This document shows, piece after piece, positions 9,274-17,600 of a DNA stretch of 64,000 nucleotides. Numbering within the stretch: position 1 is the stretch's first letter; each line of letters starts with the position of its first letter. The stretch comes from Caballeronia ptereochthonis (GTDB lineage Bacteria; Pseudomonadota; Gammaproteobacteria; Burkholderiales; Burkholderiaceae). Position numbers and translations under genes: made by a program. The notes below the pieces were generated by a model that did no database searches, was not told where the DNA came from, and worked only from the letters and a program-made list of their open reading frames with translations. The DNA lies in assembly GCF_001545075.1 (NCBI RefSeq), contig NZ_FCOB02000034.1, positions 1-64,000 of the forward strand, given 5' to 3'.

Positions 9274-9753
9274 ATGCCGCGAAAGCTTATTGTCATATTT
9301 TTCGAGGCTTTAGACCATGCGGAGAAAGCGTTTCGAGAGTTGGACTCCCTCGAAAAAGCGGGTGATGGATTTACTATCGATAGCGCGGTTTTAATACAGA
9401 GAGAATCTACTGGAAGGATTGACGTATTGAGGAAGGAGACAGAGTCTTTGCGAGGCGCATTCATCGGCGTGGCAAGCTGTGCTTTGGTAGGCGCGCTTGG
9501 GGGGCCGGTGGGCGCTGCCGTCGGCCTGGTAGTTGGCGCAGCGGCCGAGGGGGCCGAACACGCATTGGCGGCGTTACTCGAGAGAAGATTTATTCATTCC
9601 ATTGAAGAGATGTTAGCGCGTGGAAAGCTCGCGTTGATTCTCGAGGCAAAAGAGACGACACCCTATCCGGTAGACAAGATAATCCAGGATAATGGGGCTG
9701 ACGCATTCCGACGTGATCTCTTTCCTGAGCCTCGTGGCAGTGGAGTTGATTGA
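9274..9753 (+). CDS. DUF1269-like glycine-zipper protein
   Basis: Protein of 159 residues. The first third is a ferredoxin-like alpha/beta segment (KLIVIFFEALDHAEKAFRELDSLEKAG), followed by a glycine-rich hydrophobic hairpin (about residues 70-95, with ALGGPVGAAVGLVVGAAAEG) and a short acidic tail. This layout matches DUF1269 and related small membrane-associated proteins often induced by stress. Function is unknown. The GAAGGAG site seven bases upstream makes the ATG secure. A longer relative is encoded at 10968-11555. Confidence 0.7.
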   Translation: MPRKLIVIFFEALDHAEKAFRELDSLEKAGDGFTIDSAVLIQRESTGRIDVLRKETESLRGAFIGVASCALVGALGGPVGAAVGLVVGAAAEGAEHALAALLERRFIHSIEEMLARGKLALILEAKETTPYPVDKIIQDNGADAFRRDLFPEPRGSGVD

Positions 9754-9795
9754 AAATCGTGAATCTTTAAACATCAATTTTCCGAGGTCGGACAA

Positions 9796-10044
9796 ATGTC
9801 AACTCAAAGTTTTGGATATCGGAAGTTTCAATTTTCCGCAAGTATCAATCTCTCAAATAACAATCACGGAATCGTTACTGTCGAAGTAACGACATCGGAT
9901 GCCCAACGCATGGCGGATCTTGGAACCCAACGGTTTTTATACCTGGAACGTTGGGTCGAGGCAAACGAGTCGGAATTCCTGCAAGTCATAATTGACGAAT
10001 GCAAGGTCGCAGTCGACCATTATGTTGATAATATTGACGAGTGA
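9796..10044 (+). CDS. Hypothetical protein
   Basis: Predicted 82-residue soluble, acidic protein (MSTQSFGYRKFQFSAS...), not recognised. A GAGG site lies about nine bases before the ATG and the gene follows the DUF1269-like gene by 42 bases in the same direction, so the two may be co-transcribed. There are no cysteines beyond one near the C-terminus and no signal or membrane segment. Base composition is clearly more AT-rich than the surrounding chromosome. Confidence 0.5.
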   Translation: MSTQSFGYRKFQFSASINLSNNNHGIVTVEVTTSDAQRMADLGTQRFLYLERWVEANESEFLQVIIDECKVAVDHYVDNIDE

Positions 10045-10196
10045 CTCGTGTTTGTGCGCTGAGACGTTTAAATACATAAGATTCCGGACCGGGCGTCGAG
10101 GAGTTATAGAGCGTCTTTGCCGAGTTACGGTCAAAATGCTCCCGGCGACGCGTGTGAGGCTCCCGTCTTTTGCGACCCCAACATGGGACAGAGTCG

Positions 10197-10826
10197 ATGA
10201 CATTTGACTTCGCATTCGCAATGAAAGTATTCGCGGCACTGTTCGCCATTATGAATCCCATTGCGAACGTCCCCGTGTTCCTTTCGCTCACCGACGGCGC
10301 GAGCGCAAAAGAAAAACGACACGTTGCGCTCGTCGCCATGATTGGAGTAGCAGTGGGATGCGCTCTTTCAGCAAGTATCGGTGGGGCGATACTGCGCGTC
10401 TTTGGCGTCACGATAGACGGGTTCCGGCTATCCGGTGGACTTTTAGTGTTGCTGATTTCCCTCAATATGTTGCACGGAACCCCAAGCGCCCAGCATCATC
10501 CCAGTCAAAGGGAGATGAGTCAGACAAACGAGGCTTCGGACGTCGCCATCTATCCATTAACCATCCCGCTACTTGTTGGACCGGGAACAATTTCGACTTT
10601 GATAGTGTTCGGACATGCGGCAGCGACGGAACAAAGGGTTGCCAGCCTGGTAGTTGGACTGGGTACGTTCCTGTTCGTCCTTGCGCTGGCCTTGTTCTCA
10701 GCTCCATATTTGGCGAAATATTTATCGCAAAAAAGCATCGCCATTACGCAAAGACTGATGGGGATGATACTCGCCGCGATCGCGATGGAGATGATGGTGG
10801 ACAGCCTGCGCGTGTTCTTCAAGTAG
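10197..10826 (+). CDS. MarC-family (UPF0056) integral membrane protein
   Basis: Predicted inner-membrane protein of 209 residues with six helices. The N-terminal FAIMNPIANVPVFLSLT and central YPLTIPLLVGPGTISTLI blocks are the two inverted MarC signatures. The family was once linked to multiple antibiotic resistance, but the transported substrate is not established. An alternative TTG at 10170 extends the frame by nine residues; ATG 10197 fits the family start better. It faces the next gene convergently. Confidence 0.9.
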   Translation: MTFDFAFAMKVFAALFAIMNPIANVPVFLSLTDGASAKEKRHVALVAMIGVAVGCALSASIGGAILRVFGVTIDGFRLSGGLLVLLISLNMLHGTPSAQHHPSQREMSQTNEASDVAIYPLTIPLLVGPGTISTLIVFGHAAATEQRVASLVVGLGTFLFVLALALFSAPYLAKYLSQKSIAITQRLMGMILAAIAMEMMVDSLRVFFK

Positions 10827-10901
10827 AGCCAGCAAACGGCAATGCGTCGAATATGAGCGTCGTTCCGAACCGTGAGCATTCAGGCGACGTGAAAGCCGCT
10901 G

Positions 10902-10925
10902 GGTGCAAGCGCTGCGTCTTGCACC
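10902..10925. repeat. Hairpin between convergent genes, possible bidirectional terminator
   Basis: GGTGCAAG and its exact complement CTTGCACC frame an eight-base loop, in the 141-base gap between the converging marC-like and DUF1269 genes. The position suits a shared terminator, but no U tract follows on either strand. Confidence 0.4.
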
Positions 10926-10967
10926 GAGACGTGGGTCAATTGAACATGGGGCACAGGCCCATCGCGT

Positions 10968-11555
10968 TTAGATTCCGAGCTTCGCCTTAATTTTTCCGAG
11001 AATTTCGTGCAGTCGTGCGCGATGTTCTTCCTTCTTCTGCTCGGTAAGCACACGGTTTGCTTCTTTCGCGGCAGCCGCCGCAGCGTCATAGGACGCGGAC
11101 AACTCATCCATTACCTTATCCACGGGCTCGCGCCATAGAACTGCGGCGGTTCGTTCAGCATAGCCGTTGAGGAGATCAGGCGTTGCTTCAGTTGCTTCGA
11201 CAATGAGCCCCGTCTTTCCGGTGGGAATAAAGTGGCTGAAGTTTGTAACGGCGCCCTCGACGTCTGCGCTGCGGCCAATATCCCACCCGGAGCCGACCAA
11301 CCAACCGCCGATGAAACCGAGAAGCATCCCCAGGGGGCCGCCCAAAACACCTATAAGCGTGCCAAGTGCGACGCCGCCTATCGATCCAAGCCCCAGTTGC
11401 TTGTCCTGCCCATCCCGTATGCTGAATGTTCCGTCATCGTTTCGCCTGATTACGGCCAGAGCGACGATGGAACCTTCTGATTTCAACTCGCTATACGCCT
11501 GATACGCCTTGCTCGGTTCGTCCCACACCAGCAATACCACGTTGTTGTCGCTCAT
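10968..11555 (-). CDS. DUF1269 domain protein
   Basis: Protein of 195 residues. The N-terminal domain (VVLLVWDEPSKAYQAYSELKSEG ... VIRRNDDGTFSIRD) is followed by a glycine-zipper membrane hairpin (GTLIGVLGGPLGMLLGFIGGWLVGSGWDIGR, about residues 64-94) and a long charged, probably coiled-coil C-terminus (about 145-195, rich in Ala, Lys and Glu). This is the standard DUF1269 layout. Members are commonly seen near heat-shock and envelope-stress genes, as here beside lon and hsp20, but no activity is established. Confidence 0.85.
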   Translation of the reverse strand: MSDNNVVLLVWDEPSKAYQAYSELKSEGSIVALAVIRRNDDGTFSIRDGQDKQLGLGSIGGVALGTLIGVLGGPLGMLLGFIGGWLVGSGWDIGRSADVEGAVTNFSHFIPTGKTGLIVEATEATPDLLNGYAERTAAVLWREPVDKVMDELSASYDAAAAAAKEANRVLTEQKKEEHRARLHEILGKIKAKLGI

Positions 11556-11786
11556 GGATGTTCTCCATCATCAGTCAGGACATTGAGTAACCAGTTTGGA
11601 CAGAAGCTAATCTGACAAAGTTGACCCGCTTTCCGTGCGTTCCATGTTGACAGGCGACGACATCTGGAATGAATTTGACTCGGTTCCTGAGCGTCATCGT
11701 CGCAACATGGATGCGTATGGGCCTTGGGTCGGTTCTCGAAAGACGAGTCGAGATCTTCACAACGAACCTGCCTTGGGCAGAGTCCG

Positions 11787-14192
11787 TCAGGCAGCGTTAT
11801 TCACCACTGCCGGATTGTTGTCGATAATTTCGCGTAGGGCGTCATCAACCGTTTTCAGCAGGACGAAGCGCATCTGATCTCGAGCATCCACCGGAATATC
11901 CTCGAGATCGACTGCATTGCGCGAGGGAAGGAGCACGGTGCGGATGCCGCCGCGCAAAGCTGCCAGAACCTTCTCCTTGATGCCACCCACAGGCAGAACT
12001 ACGCCGCGAAGACTGATTTCGCCGGTCACGGCGCAATCGCTCCGCACTGGTTTTCCCATAAACAGCGAAGCGATTGCGACGAACATCGCGACACCGGCGC
12101 TGGGTCCGTCTTTGGGTACCGCGCCGGCAGGCACGTGGATATGAACGTCGCGTTTTTCGAATGCGGAACTGTCGATATGAAGCGAGTCGCAGCGGGATTT
12201 GACAAGCGTCAGTGCGGCCTGGGCGCTTTCCTTCATCACATCGCCCAACTGGCCCGTGAGTACCAATCTTCCGTTGCCGGGTGAACTGCTTGCTTCAATG
12301 AAGAGCAAGTCGCCGCCGACAGGAGTCCATGCCAGCCCGGTCACCACGCCCGGCAAGCTGGTGCGCATCGCCACCTCATTTTCGAATCGTCGGTGTCCCA
12401 GGATCAACGGCAGGTTGTCGGGCTCGATTCGTTCGCGCGTCGTCTGGTCTTCTGCAACGCGCAACGCAACATATCGAAACACCGCGCCAATCTGACGTTC
12501 CAGGCTGCGAACACCGGCCTCGCGCGTATAGTCGCGAATGATCGAGCGAATCGCATCGTCGCTGAGTTCACACTGAGCCTCGGTGAGTCCACACGCCTTC
12601 AACTGTCGAGGAACGAGAAAACGGCGCGCGATCTGAAACTTCTCGGCTTCCGTGTACCCCGGCAGATCAAGCATCTCCATGCGGTCTCTCAAAGGACCGG
12701 CTATACCCTCTGCCTGATTTGCGGTAGCAATGAAGACGACAGCGGAAAGGTCGAAGGGAACACCCAGGTAATTGTCGCGAAAGGAACGATTCTGCTCCGG
12801 GTCCAGGACTTCGAGCATCGCTGCCGACGGATCGCCGTGTACTCCATGCCCCAGCTTGTCCAGTTCGTCCAGCAGCATCACGCAATTGCGTGCTCCGGCT
12901 TTCCGGATTGCCTGGATGATGTTCCCCGGCATTGCTCCGATATAGGTGCGCCGGTGGCCGCGAATCTCCGACTCGTCATGCAGGCCGCCGAGGCTCACAC
13001 GGACGAATGGTCGCTCCAGAGCCCGGGCGATGCTCTGGCCCAACGAGGTCTTTCCGACACCAGGAGGCCCCAAAAAACAGAGAATCGGGGCATTTCCTGC
13101 TGGATTGAGCTTCCTCACACCCAGATACTCCAGGATGCGTCTCTTCACCTTTTCCAGGCCGAAGTGCGCTTCTTCCAACACGCCCCGAGCGCGCGCGATG
13201 TCAATGGGCGCCTCCGGCGGAAGAGTCCATGGCAGCTCGGTCAAGAGTTCAAGATAGCTCATGCCGATGGCATATTCAGAGGACCCTTCCGGTGCGCGTT
13301 CGAGCCGGGCCAGCTCCTTGCGAGCATGCTTTTCGACGTCCGGCGGCATATGGGCGACAGTAACGGCTTCCGCCAGCTGCTTGAGCTCCTCCTGTCTTTC
13401 GACGTTTTCTCCAAGCTCATTCTGGATTGTCTTGAGCTGCTCACGCAGCATCACTTCACGCTGTCGCTCGTCGAGCCTACCGCGTGTCTGTTCACCAATC
13501 TCGAGTGATAGACGAAGGACCTCGATTCGTCCGGCAATGGCGTCCAGGACCTTGTCGAGACGCTTGCAGATGTCGAGTGTTTCAAGGATGTCCTGCTTGT
13601 GCTCTGGCGGAATATCGAGCAGCCCAGCCACCGTGTCCGCCAGGAGCCCCGGAGATTCGATCGCGTCGAGTGCCTTGACCAGGTCGGCGCCCGCATTCGG
13701 CAATAACGCAATCATTTCTCCGGCGCGTTGCCGCAGGACAAGAACGCGTGCGTCGATTGCGGCATCGGTTTGCGTCGAGTCGGAAATGAACTCTACATGG
13801 GCTGCGCGAAAATCCAGACCGTCGACCGGAGCAATGAGCCGAAAACGACCCACCCCCTGGCAGACGAGGTGATGGCTGCCATCCTGGGAGTTCGTAAGAT
13901 AGCGCAGCACATTGGCCACGGTCCCCACCGTATGTAATCCGTCGAAAGGCGGATCCGTGACTTGAGGGTCGCGCTGGAGGACGATGCCCAAGGGCAACTG
14001 GCGCTTGACGGCCTCCTGCACGTCCTCTTTCACCTGAGCGGTGTCGGCCCTGAGCGGTAGGACCATGCCAGGGAAGAGCACTGTGTTACGCACCGGCAGC
14101 AGGATCAGGCTATCTTTGGGCAATGGCGATGGGGAAGGCGTCTCGCTCCCCTGCGTCTCCGTTTCCAGGCGCTTGCTGCTGTCCGTGGTCAT
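11787..14192 (-). CDS. lon: ATP-dependent protease Lon (accessory copy)
   Basis: Cytoplasmic AAA+ serine protease of 801 residues, the usual Lon length. The N-terminal LON substrate-recognition domain starts at LILLPVRNTVLFPGMVLPL. The AAA module carries Walker A GPPGVGKTS and Walker B MLLDELDK. The C-terminal protease domain has catalytic Ser in PKDGPSAGVAM and Lys in GGIKEKVLAALRGG. The frame opens at 14324, inside hsp20, but the ATG at 14192 has a GAGGAG site eight bases upstream and is the real start. The gene follows hsp20 by 34 bases. Housekeeping lon in this group normally sits beside clpX, so this is probably a second, stress-linked copy. Confidence 0.95.
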   Translation of the reverse strand: MTTDSSKRLETETQGSETPSPSPLPKDSLILLPVRNTVLFPGMVLPLRADTAQVKEDVQEAVKRQLPLGIVLQRDPQVTDPPFDGLHTVGTVANVLRYLTNSQDGSHHLVCQGVGRFRLIAPVDGLDFRAAHVEFISDSTQTDAAIDARVLVLRQRAGEMIALLPNAGADLVKALDAIESPGLLADTVAGLLDIPPEHKQDILETLDICKRLDKVLDAIAGRIEVLRLSLEIGEQTRGRLDERQREVMLREQLKTIQNELGENVERQEELKQLAEAVTVAHMPPDVEKHARKELARLERAPEGSSEYAIGMSYLELLTELPWTLPPEAPIDIARARGVLEEAHFGLEKVKRRILEYLGVRKLNPAGNAPILCFLGPPGVGKTSLGQSIARALERPFVRVSLGGLHDESEIRGHRRTYIGAMPGNIIQAIRKAGARNCVMLLDELDKLGHGVHGDPSAAMLEVLDPEQNRSFRDNYLGVPFDLSAVVFIATANQAEGIAGPLRDRMEMLDLPGYTEAEKFQIARRFLVPRQLKACGLTEAQCELSDDAIRSIIRDYTREAGVRSLERQIGAVFRYVALRVAEDQTTRERIEPDNLPLILGHRRFENEVAMRTSLPGVVTGLAWTPVGGDLLFIEASSSPGNGRLVLTGQLGDVMKESAQAALTLVKSRCDSLHIDSSAFEKRDVHIHVPAGAVPKDGPSAGVAMFVAIASLFMGKPVRSDCAVTGEISLRGVVLPVGGIKEKVLAALRGGIRTVLLPSRNAVDLEDIPVDARDQMRFVLLKTVDDALREIIDNNPAVVNNAA

Positions 14193-14226
14193 CTTTGCTC
14201 CTCGAAAGCACCTTCGCCGGATGGTT

Positions 14227-14631
14227 TCAGTCCAGCGTCTCGATATCCAACAACAGACACCCGTGCTCGGAGTCGCGCCGAACCAGGCGATAGCGTCCCG
14301 CAGGAAGCCGAACTTGTCGCTCAAATCGACCGTACGGTATCTCGAAGCAATGCACCGTACCTTTGGACAACGGGTTGGAGCGTCTTCTTTCAGCAGTAAC
14401 GATCAAGGTATCGTTTTCGAGGCTTACATGAATCAGATCCGGCTTGACGCCAGGCAACGCGACGACGATGGACAATCTGCCATGGTCTTCGAAGAACTCG
14501 ATGGGTGGCTCCCATACTGGCTCCTGTGCTCGCTGTCCAGCCAGTCGAAAGAATTGACGATGCAGCCGGGCTGCACGCTCCAGCGCGTCAACGGCCGCCT
14601 CCCACATTCTGGCGTGATGCGTGATTGTCAT
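14227..14631 (-). CDS. Hsp20/alpha-crystallin small heat-shock protein
   Basis: Small ATP-independent holdase of 134 residues. The alpha-crystallin domain runs from PPIEFFEDHGRLSIVVALPGVKPDLIHVSLEND to the end. The A-x-x-x-n-G-V/L-L block is replaced by HGCLLLDIETLD, so the C-terminal I-x-I tail is very short. An upstream ATG at 14679 lies inside the predicted -10 element, so the ATG at 14631 is the start. The gene leads an hsp20-lon operon that would couple holding and degradation of damaged proteins. Confidence 0.85.
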   Translation of the reverse strand: MTITHHARMWEAAVDALERAARLHRQFFRLAGQRAQEPVWEPPIEFFEDHGRLSIVVALPGVKPDLIHVSLENDTLIVTAERRRSNPLSKGTVHCFEIPYGRFERQVRLPAGRYRLVRRDSEHGCLLLDIETLD

Positions 14632-14677
14632 GAGCGAATTCCGGTGAGTGGCCCTTCGACGCAAAAACCCTTGACTC

Positions 14678-14707
14678 ATTAAAGGGCGGACAGCGCGCGA
14701 CTGTCAA
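14678..14707 (-). promoter_or_regulatory. Promoter of the hsp20-lon operon
   Basis: Reading the reverse strand, TTGACA (complement of 14702-14707) is followed after 18 bases by TTTAAT (complement of 14678-14683). Transcription would begin near 14671, about 40 bases before the Hsp20 start codon at 14631. The -35 lies in a CTTGACAG context, so overlap with a heat-shock sigma promoter is possible, but the -10 half of that consensus is not clear. Confidence 0.55.
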
Positions 14708-15092
14708 GAAACCAAGTCCTCCGAAAAAAATCGTATGAATTCAATTCGAGGCTGAACCCGGGGTCAGCAGGCGCAATGGAGAGAGGCATTGAGCGGATGG
14801 CACGGCCTGAACGCGAGCCGAAATCCAAGGTTAGGAATTCGACTTAACGGCTCCGATAATAAAAATCGGTCGGGGCCGATATATAACGACGCCATACACG
14901 CTGCTGGTGTCATGCATCGAGATGAGCATCCAGTGCGTATCGAACGGCACAGGTGAGGCATGGATCAACGCGCCGTTGGCGTGCCAATCAGCTTGACATC
15001 TCGACAATGCGGGCGTGAAGATGGCCACTAAAATCAGCGTGCCGGCTTTTGCGAGCGTTTCCGTTTAGAAGGCTTTGCACCGGAGAACCATC
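14708..15092. other. Intergenic region, nothing firm
   Basis: No gene is supported. A 65-codon reverse-strand frame from a GTG at 15028 to 14831 has plausible composition but no ribosome site and no family I recognise. GGAG at about 15082 belongs to the next gene. This divergent gap must also hold the promoter for the host-attachment-family gene. Confidence 0.3.
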
Positions 15093-15488
15093 ATGAACGA
15101 CATGACTTGGATTGTGGTGGCCGACGAAGGTCGGGCGCGAGTGTTCCAGGCTCCAGGGCTCACACTCGACTTGGAGGAAGTTGACGACTTTGTCAATGTC
15201 GCACATAGCGCCACGACACTGACCGAAAAGCAGGCAGCCGCATTTTCTGAAAGCGAACGAAAGGAAAAAGAACGAGACAAGTTTGCGTGCCAAGTGGCCG
15301 AGTACCTGGAACAGGGACGTCTACATCAACGCTTCGGTCGACTGAGACTGGTTGCGGAATCCAAATTCCTTGGCATGATGCTTTCCTACCTGAGCGCGGA
15401 AACCCGAGAACTTGTGTTCGAGAAGCTTAGTAAGGATTATTCGGCGCTGAGTACAAAAGAGATACGGGAGCACTTGCAACAACGCTGA
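15093..15488 (+). CDS. Host attachment family protein
   Basis: Soluble protein of 131 residues matching the family annotated as protein required for attachment to host cells: it opens WIVVADEGRARVFQAPG, continues through the conserved FACQVAEYLEQGR region to VAESKFLGMM, and ends with a charged helix (LSKDYSALSTKEIREHL). The fold resembles a release-factor eRF1 domain-like unit and the biochemical role is not settled. The ATG at 15093 has a GGAG site seven bases upstream; an in-frame start 18 bases earlier is weaker. It is divergent from the hsp20-lon operon. Confidence 0.85.
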   Translation: MNDMTWIVVADEGRARVFQAPGLTLDLEEVDDFVNVAHSATTLTEKQAAAFSESERKEKERDKFACQVAEYLEQGRLHQRFGRLRLVAESKFLGMMLSYLSAETRELVFEKLSKDYSALSTKEIREHLQQR

Positions 15489-15563
15489 CTTGCCGCCGCT
15501 GATGAGCACCCACTGACGGGCGTCGAGCGTGCGTACTCGGCGAACGATTCCTGTCATGACCGG

Positions 15564-16109
15564 TCAAGCGTCCTGGTCGACACCCGGATAGACGATAGTG
15601 CCGTTCGACTGAATCACTGCGCCCGCGGTCAGGCTCGCGGGCTGCAGATGTTTCATCCCCATGATGTGGAAGACCGTTTCGCCCCGCGCGATCAGATAGT
15701 CGGCGATGATGCGCCGGTGGCAACGCCACCACACGGCCTCTGAACACATGACGACGCAACGCCTCGTACGACCCTCCGTGATCAGATGATCGAGGCCCTC
15801 GCGAAACTCCGGCGTCAGCGCGTAATCCGCGTAGCGATGAAAGCTCTTGTTCATCCAGAGGTCATTGACGTCCTCGGGCACGCCCGGCGTCTTGCCGCGG
15901 AGGCCGCCGAGCGCCGCCATGTGCTCGTATCCGATATCGAATTCCGCCAGTTCGTCCGGAAGCGTCGGCTCGTTGAACTGCGGATTGGTTCTGGACCGCG
16001 GCATCTTCCTGACGTCTGCGAGCATATGAATCTCGGCGTCGGTGATCATCCCGATGAAGTCGACGAGCGTGCGATCAGAATGACCGATCGTGTAGAACGG
16101 AAGCGTCAC
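15564..16109 (-). CDS. DUF488 family protein
   Basis: Protein of 181 residues of unknown function. It starts with FYTIGHSDRTLVDFIGMI, the family's usual opening, carries ADVRKMPRSRTNPQFN, and has the C-terminal VVMCSEAVWWRCHRRIIADYL signature with Cys, Trp and His positions conserved throughout DUF488. Some relatives are described as nucleic-acid or metal-binding, but nothing is proven. Its start codon overlaps the stop of the DUF2945 gene by four bases, so the two are translationally coupled. Confidence 0.9.
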   Translation of the reverse strand: MTLPFYTIGHSDRTLVDFIGMITDAEIHMLADVRKMPRSRTNPQFNEPTLPDELAEFDIGYEHMAALGGLRGKTPGVPEDVNDLWMNKSFHRYADYALTPEFREGLDHLITEGRTRRCVVMCSEAVWWRCHRRIIADYLIARGETVFHIMGMKHLQPASLTAGAVIQSNGTIVYPGVDQDA

Positions 16110-16333
16110 GCGTCGCCTTCGCGGGAAATGAGTTCGAGTGCGCTACCCCGATGCGCCGCAACATGATCGGTCTTGTCGCTCTGTATCTCGTATTGGGGAT
16201 TTTCCGGCGACGCGCGATGCCGGTACCCCTTGTACTCGAAGTCCTGCGTATGGATGACGATGATCGTGCCAGTCACGTAGCCCGCCTCGGAATTCCATCT
16301 GACCCGGTCGCCGATTCTGAACGTCGTCGTCAT
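16106..16333 (-). CDS. DUF2945 (HVA1/Tudor-like) protein
   Basis: Small 75-residue protein. FRIGDRVRWNSEAGYVTGTIIVIHT forms the SH3/Tudor-like barrel and NPQYEIQSDKTDHVAAHRGSAL is the family signature. Members are annotated as hypervirulence-associated or simply hypothetical. The frame extends upstream to 16432, but ATG 16333 has GGAG about nine bases before it and begins at the conserved domain. It is the first gene of a two-gene unit with DUF488. Confidence 0.85.
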   Translation of the reverse strand: MTTTFRIGDRVRWNSEAGYVTGTIIVIHTQDFEYKGYRHRASPENPQYEIQSDKTDHVAAHRGSALELISREGDA

Positions 16334-16477
16334 TTCGCGAATCTCCTGATCTGCTGTCAATCGCGCGGCATGCGCCCGGACCTGTCGTTCACCGGTTTCT
16401 CCAGTTTGGAACTTTCGCCTACGCCTTCTCAAGTTTTTGTTGCGGAACGGCCCGCCGGCGCCTCCGAACTTTCCCTA

Positions 16478-16493
16478 TGTTACGATCGTAACA
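16478..16493 (+). promoter_or_regulatory. Perfect 16-bp palindrome, candidate DeoR operator
   Basis: TGTTACGATCGTAACA is a perfect inverted repeat. The E. coli DeoR operator is TGTTAGAATTCTAACA: the same length, the same outer TGTTA and TAACA, differing only in the centre. It lies 73-88 bases before the deoC start, and a possible -10 (TATAAA, 16501-16506) follows 7 bases later, so binding would overlap the -35 region. A DeoR orthologue is encoded at 32670-33392. Confidence 0.75.
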
Positions 16494-16530
16494 AAGCTGA
16501 TATAAACTGAGATCAATCTATCAAAAACTG

Positions 16531-16545
16531 TTGTGCGTCGCACAA
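16531..16545 (+). promoter_or_regulatory. Second palindrome in the deo leader
   Basis: TTGTGCG-T-CGCACAA is a perfect seven-base inverted repeat around one base, 21 bases before the deoC ATG. It differs from the DeoR-like site, so it may bind another regulator or form a leader hairpin. The GTG at 16533, an alternative deoC start, falls inside it. Confidence 0.45.
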
Positions 16546-16565
16546 GGCGCCGGCAAACCGATCTC

Positions 16566-17573
16566 ATGCTGGAATCCGCATCGAAGTCCATCGTCGCGTG
16601 GCCCGGGAAGACTCAGGCCCACGCAGGCGCCCGCAATCCCGGCGTGCCGTTCGATCTCGCGTGGCTCGACGGTCTGCGCGTGAACCAGTCGGCGGTGGCG
16701 CGCCGCGCATCCACGCTCGGCACGCGCCGCGCGGTCAAGAAGGATGCGCAGGCGGCATGGCTGCTGAAGGCCATTACCTGCATCGACCTCACGACGCTCA
16801 ACGGCGACGATACCCACGGACGCGTCGAGCGCCTCTGCGCGAAGGCGCGCCGTCCGCTGCGCGACGATCTGCTCGACGCGCTCGGCATGGCACCGGGCTC
16901 GATCACGACCGGTGCGGTGTGCGTCTATCACCGCTACGTGAAAACCGCCGTGAACGCGCTGCAGGGCAGCGGCATTCCGGTCGCCGCCGTGTCGACCGGC
17001 TTTCCCGCCGGCCTCAATCCGCATGCGCTGAAGCTGCGCGAGATCGAGGCGTCGGTGGCGGATGGCGCGGCGGAGATCGATATCGTCGTCACGCGCGAGC
17101 ATGTGCTGACGGGCAACTGGAAGGCGCTCTACGACGAGATGCGCGATTTCCGCGCGGCATGCGGCAATGCGCACGTCAAGGCGATCCTCGCGACCGGCGA
17201 CATCCGCACCCTGTCGAACGTCGCGAAGGCGTCGATGATCTGCATGATGGCCGGCGCCGATTTCATCAAGACCTCCACGGGCAAGGAAGGCGTCAACGCG
17301 ACGCTCGACGTCTCGCTCGTGATGGTGCGCATGATCCGCGACTACCTCGCGCGCACGGGCGTGGCGATCGGCTTCAAGCCGGCGGGCGGCGTGTCGACGG
17401 CGAAGTCGGTGCTCGAATATCAGATCCTCATGAAGGAAGAGCTCGGACGTGACTGGCTCGAGCCGGAGCTGTTCCGCATCGGCGCATCGAGCCTGCTCGC
17501 GGATATCGAACGCCAGCTCGAACATCACGTGAGCGGACGCTATTCGGCGTTCAATCGTCATCCTGTCGCCTGA
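16566..17573 (+). CDS. deoC: Deoxyribose-phosphate aldolase
   Basis: Cleaves 2-deoxy-D-ribose 5-phosphate to acetaldehyde and glyceraldehyde 3-phosphate. The 335-residue protein has the Schiff-base lysine in DFIKTSTGKEG, a second active-site lysine in GFKPAGGV, and CIDLTTLNGDDT near residue 80. It resembles the long, eukaryotic-type aldolases (human DERA) more than E. coli DeoC, including RIGASSLLADIERQLEHHVSGRYSAF at the C-terminus. The GTG at 16533 would add 11 arginine-rich residues. I prefer ATG 16566, although neither has a good ribosome site. First gene of the deoxyribose operon, behind the DeoR-like operator. Confidence 0.95.
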   Translation: MLESASKSIVAWPGKTQAHAGARNPGVPFDLAWLDGLRVNQSAVARRASTLGTRRAVKKDAQAAWLLKAITCIDLTTLNGDDTHGRVERLCAKARRPLRDDLLDALGMAPGSITTGAVCVYHRYVKTAVNALQGSGIPVAAVSTGFPAGLNPHALKLREIEASVADGAAEIDIVVTREHVLTGNWKALYDEMRDFRAACGNAHVKAILATGDIRTLSNVAKASMICMMAGADFIKTSTGKEGVNATLDVSLVMVRMIRDYLARTGVAIGFKPAGGVSTAKSVLEYQILMKEELGRDWLEPELFRIGASSLLADIERQLEHHVSGRYSAFNRHPVA

Positions 17574-17600
17574 TTCGCAAGACCTACTCTTACAAGCCTC

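Noticed and set aside
14831..15028. 65-codon reverse frame between hsp20 and the host-attachment-family gene
   Set aside because: GTG start without a ribosome site, no recognised domain and it lies in a probable promoter region.
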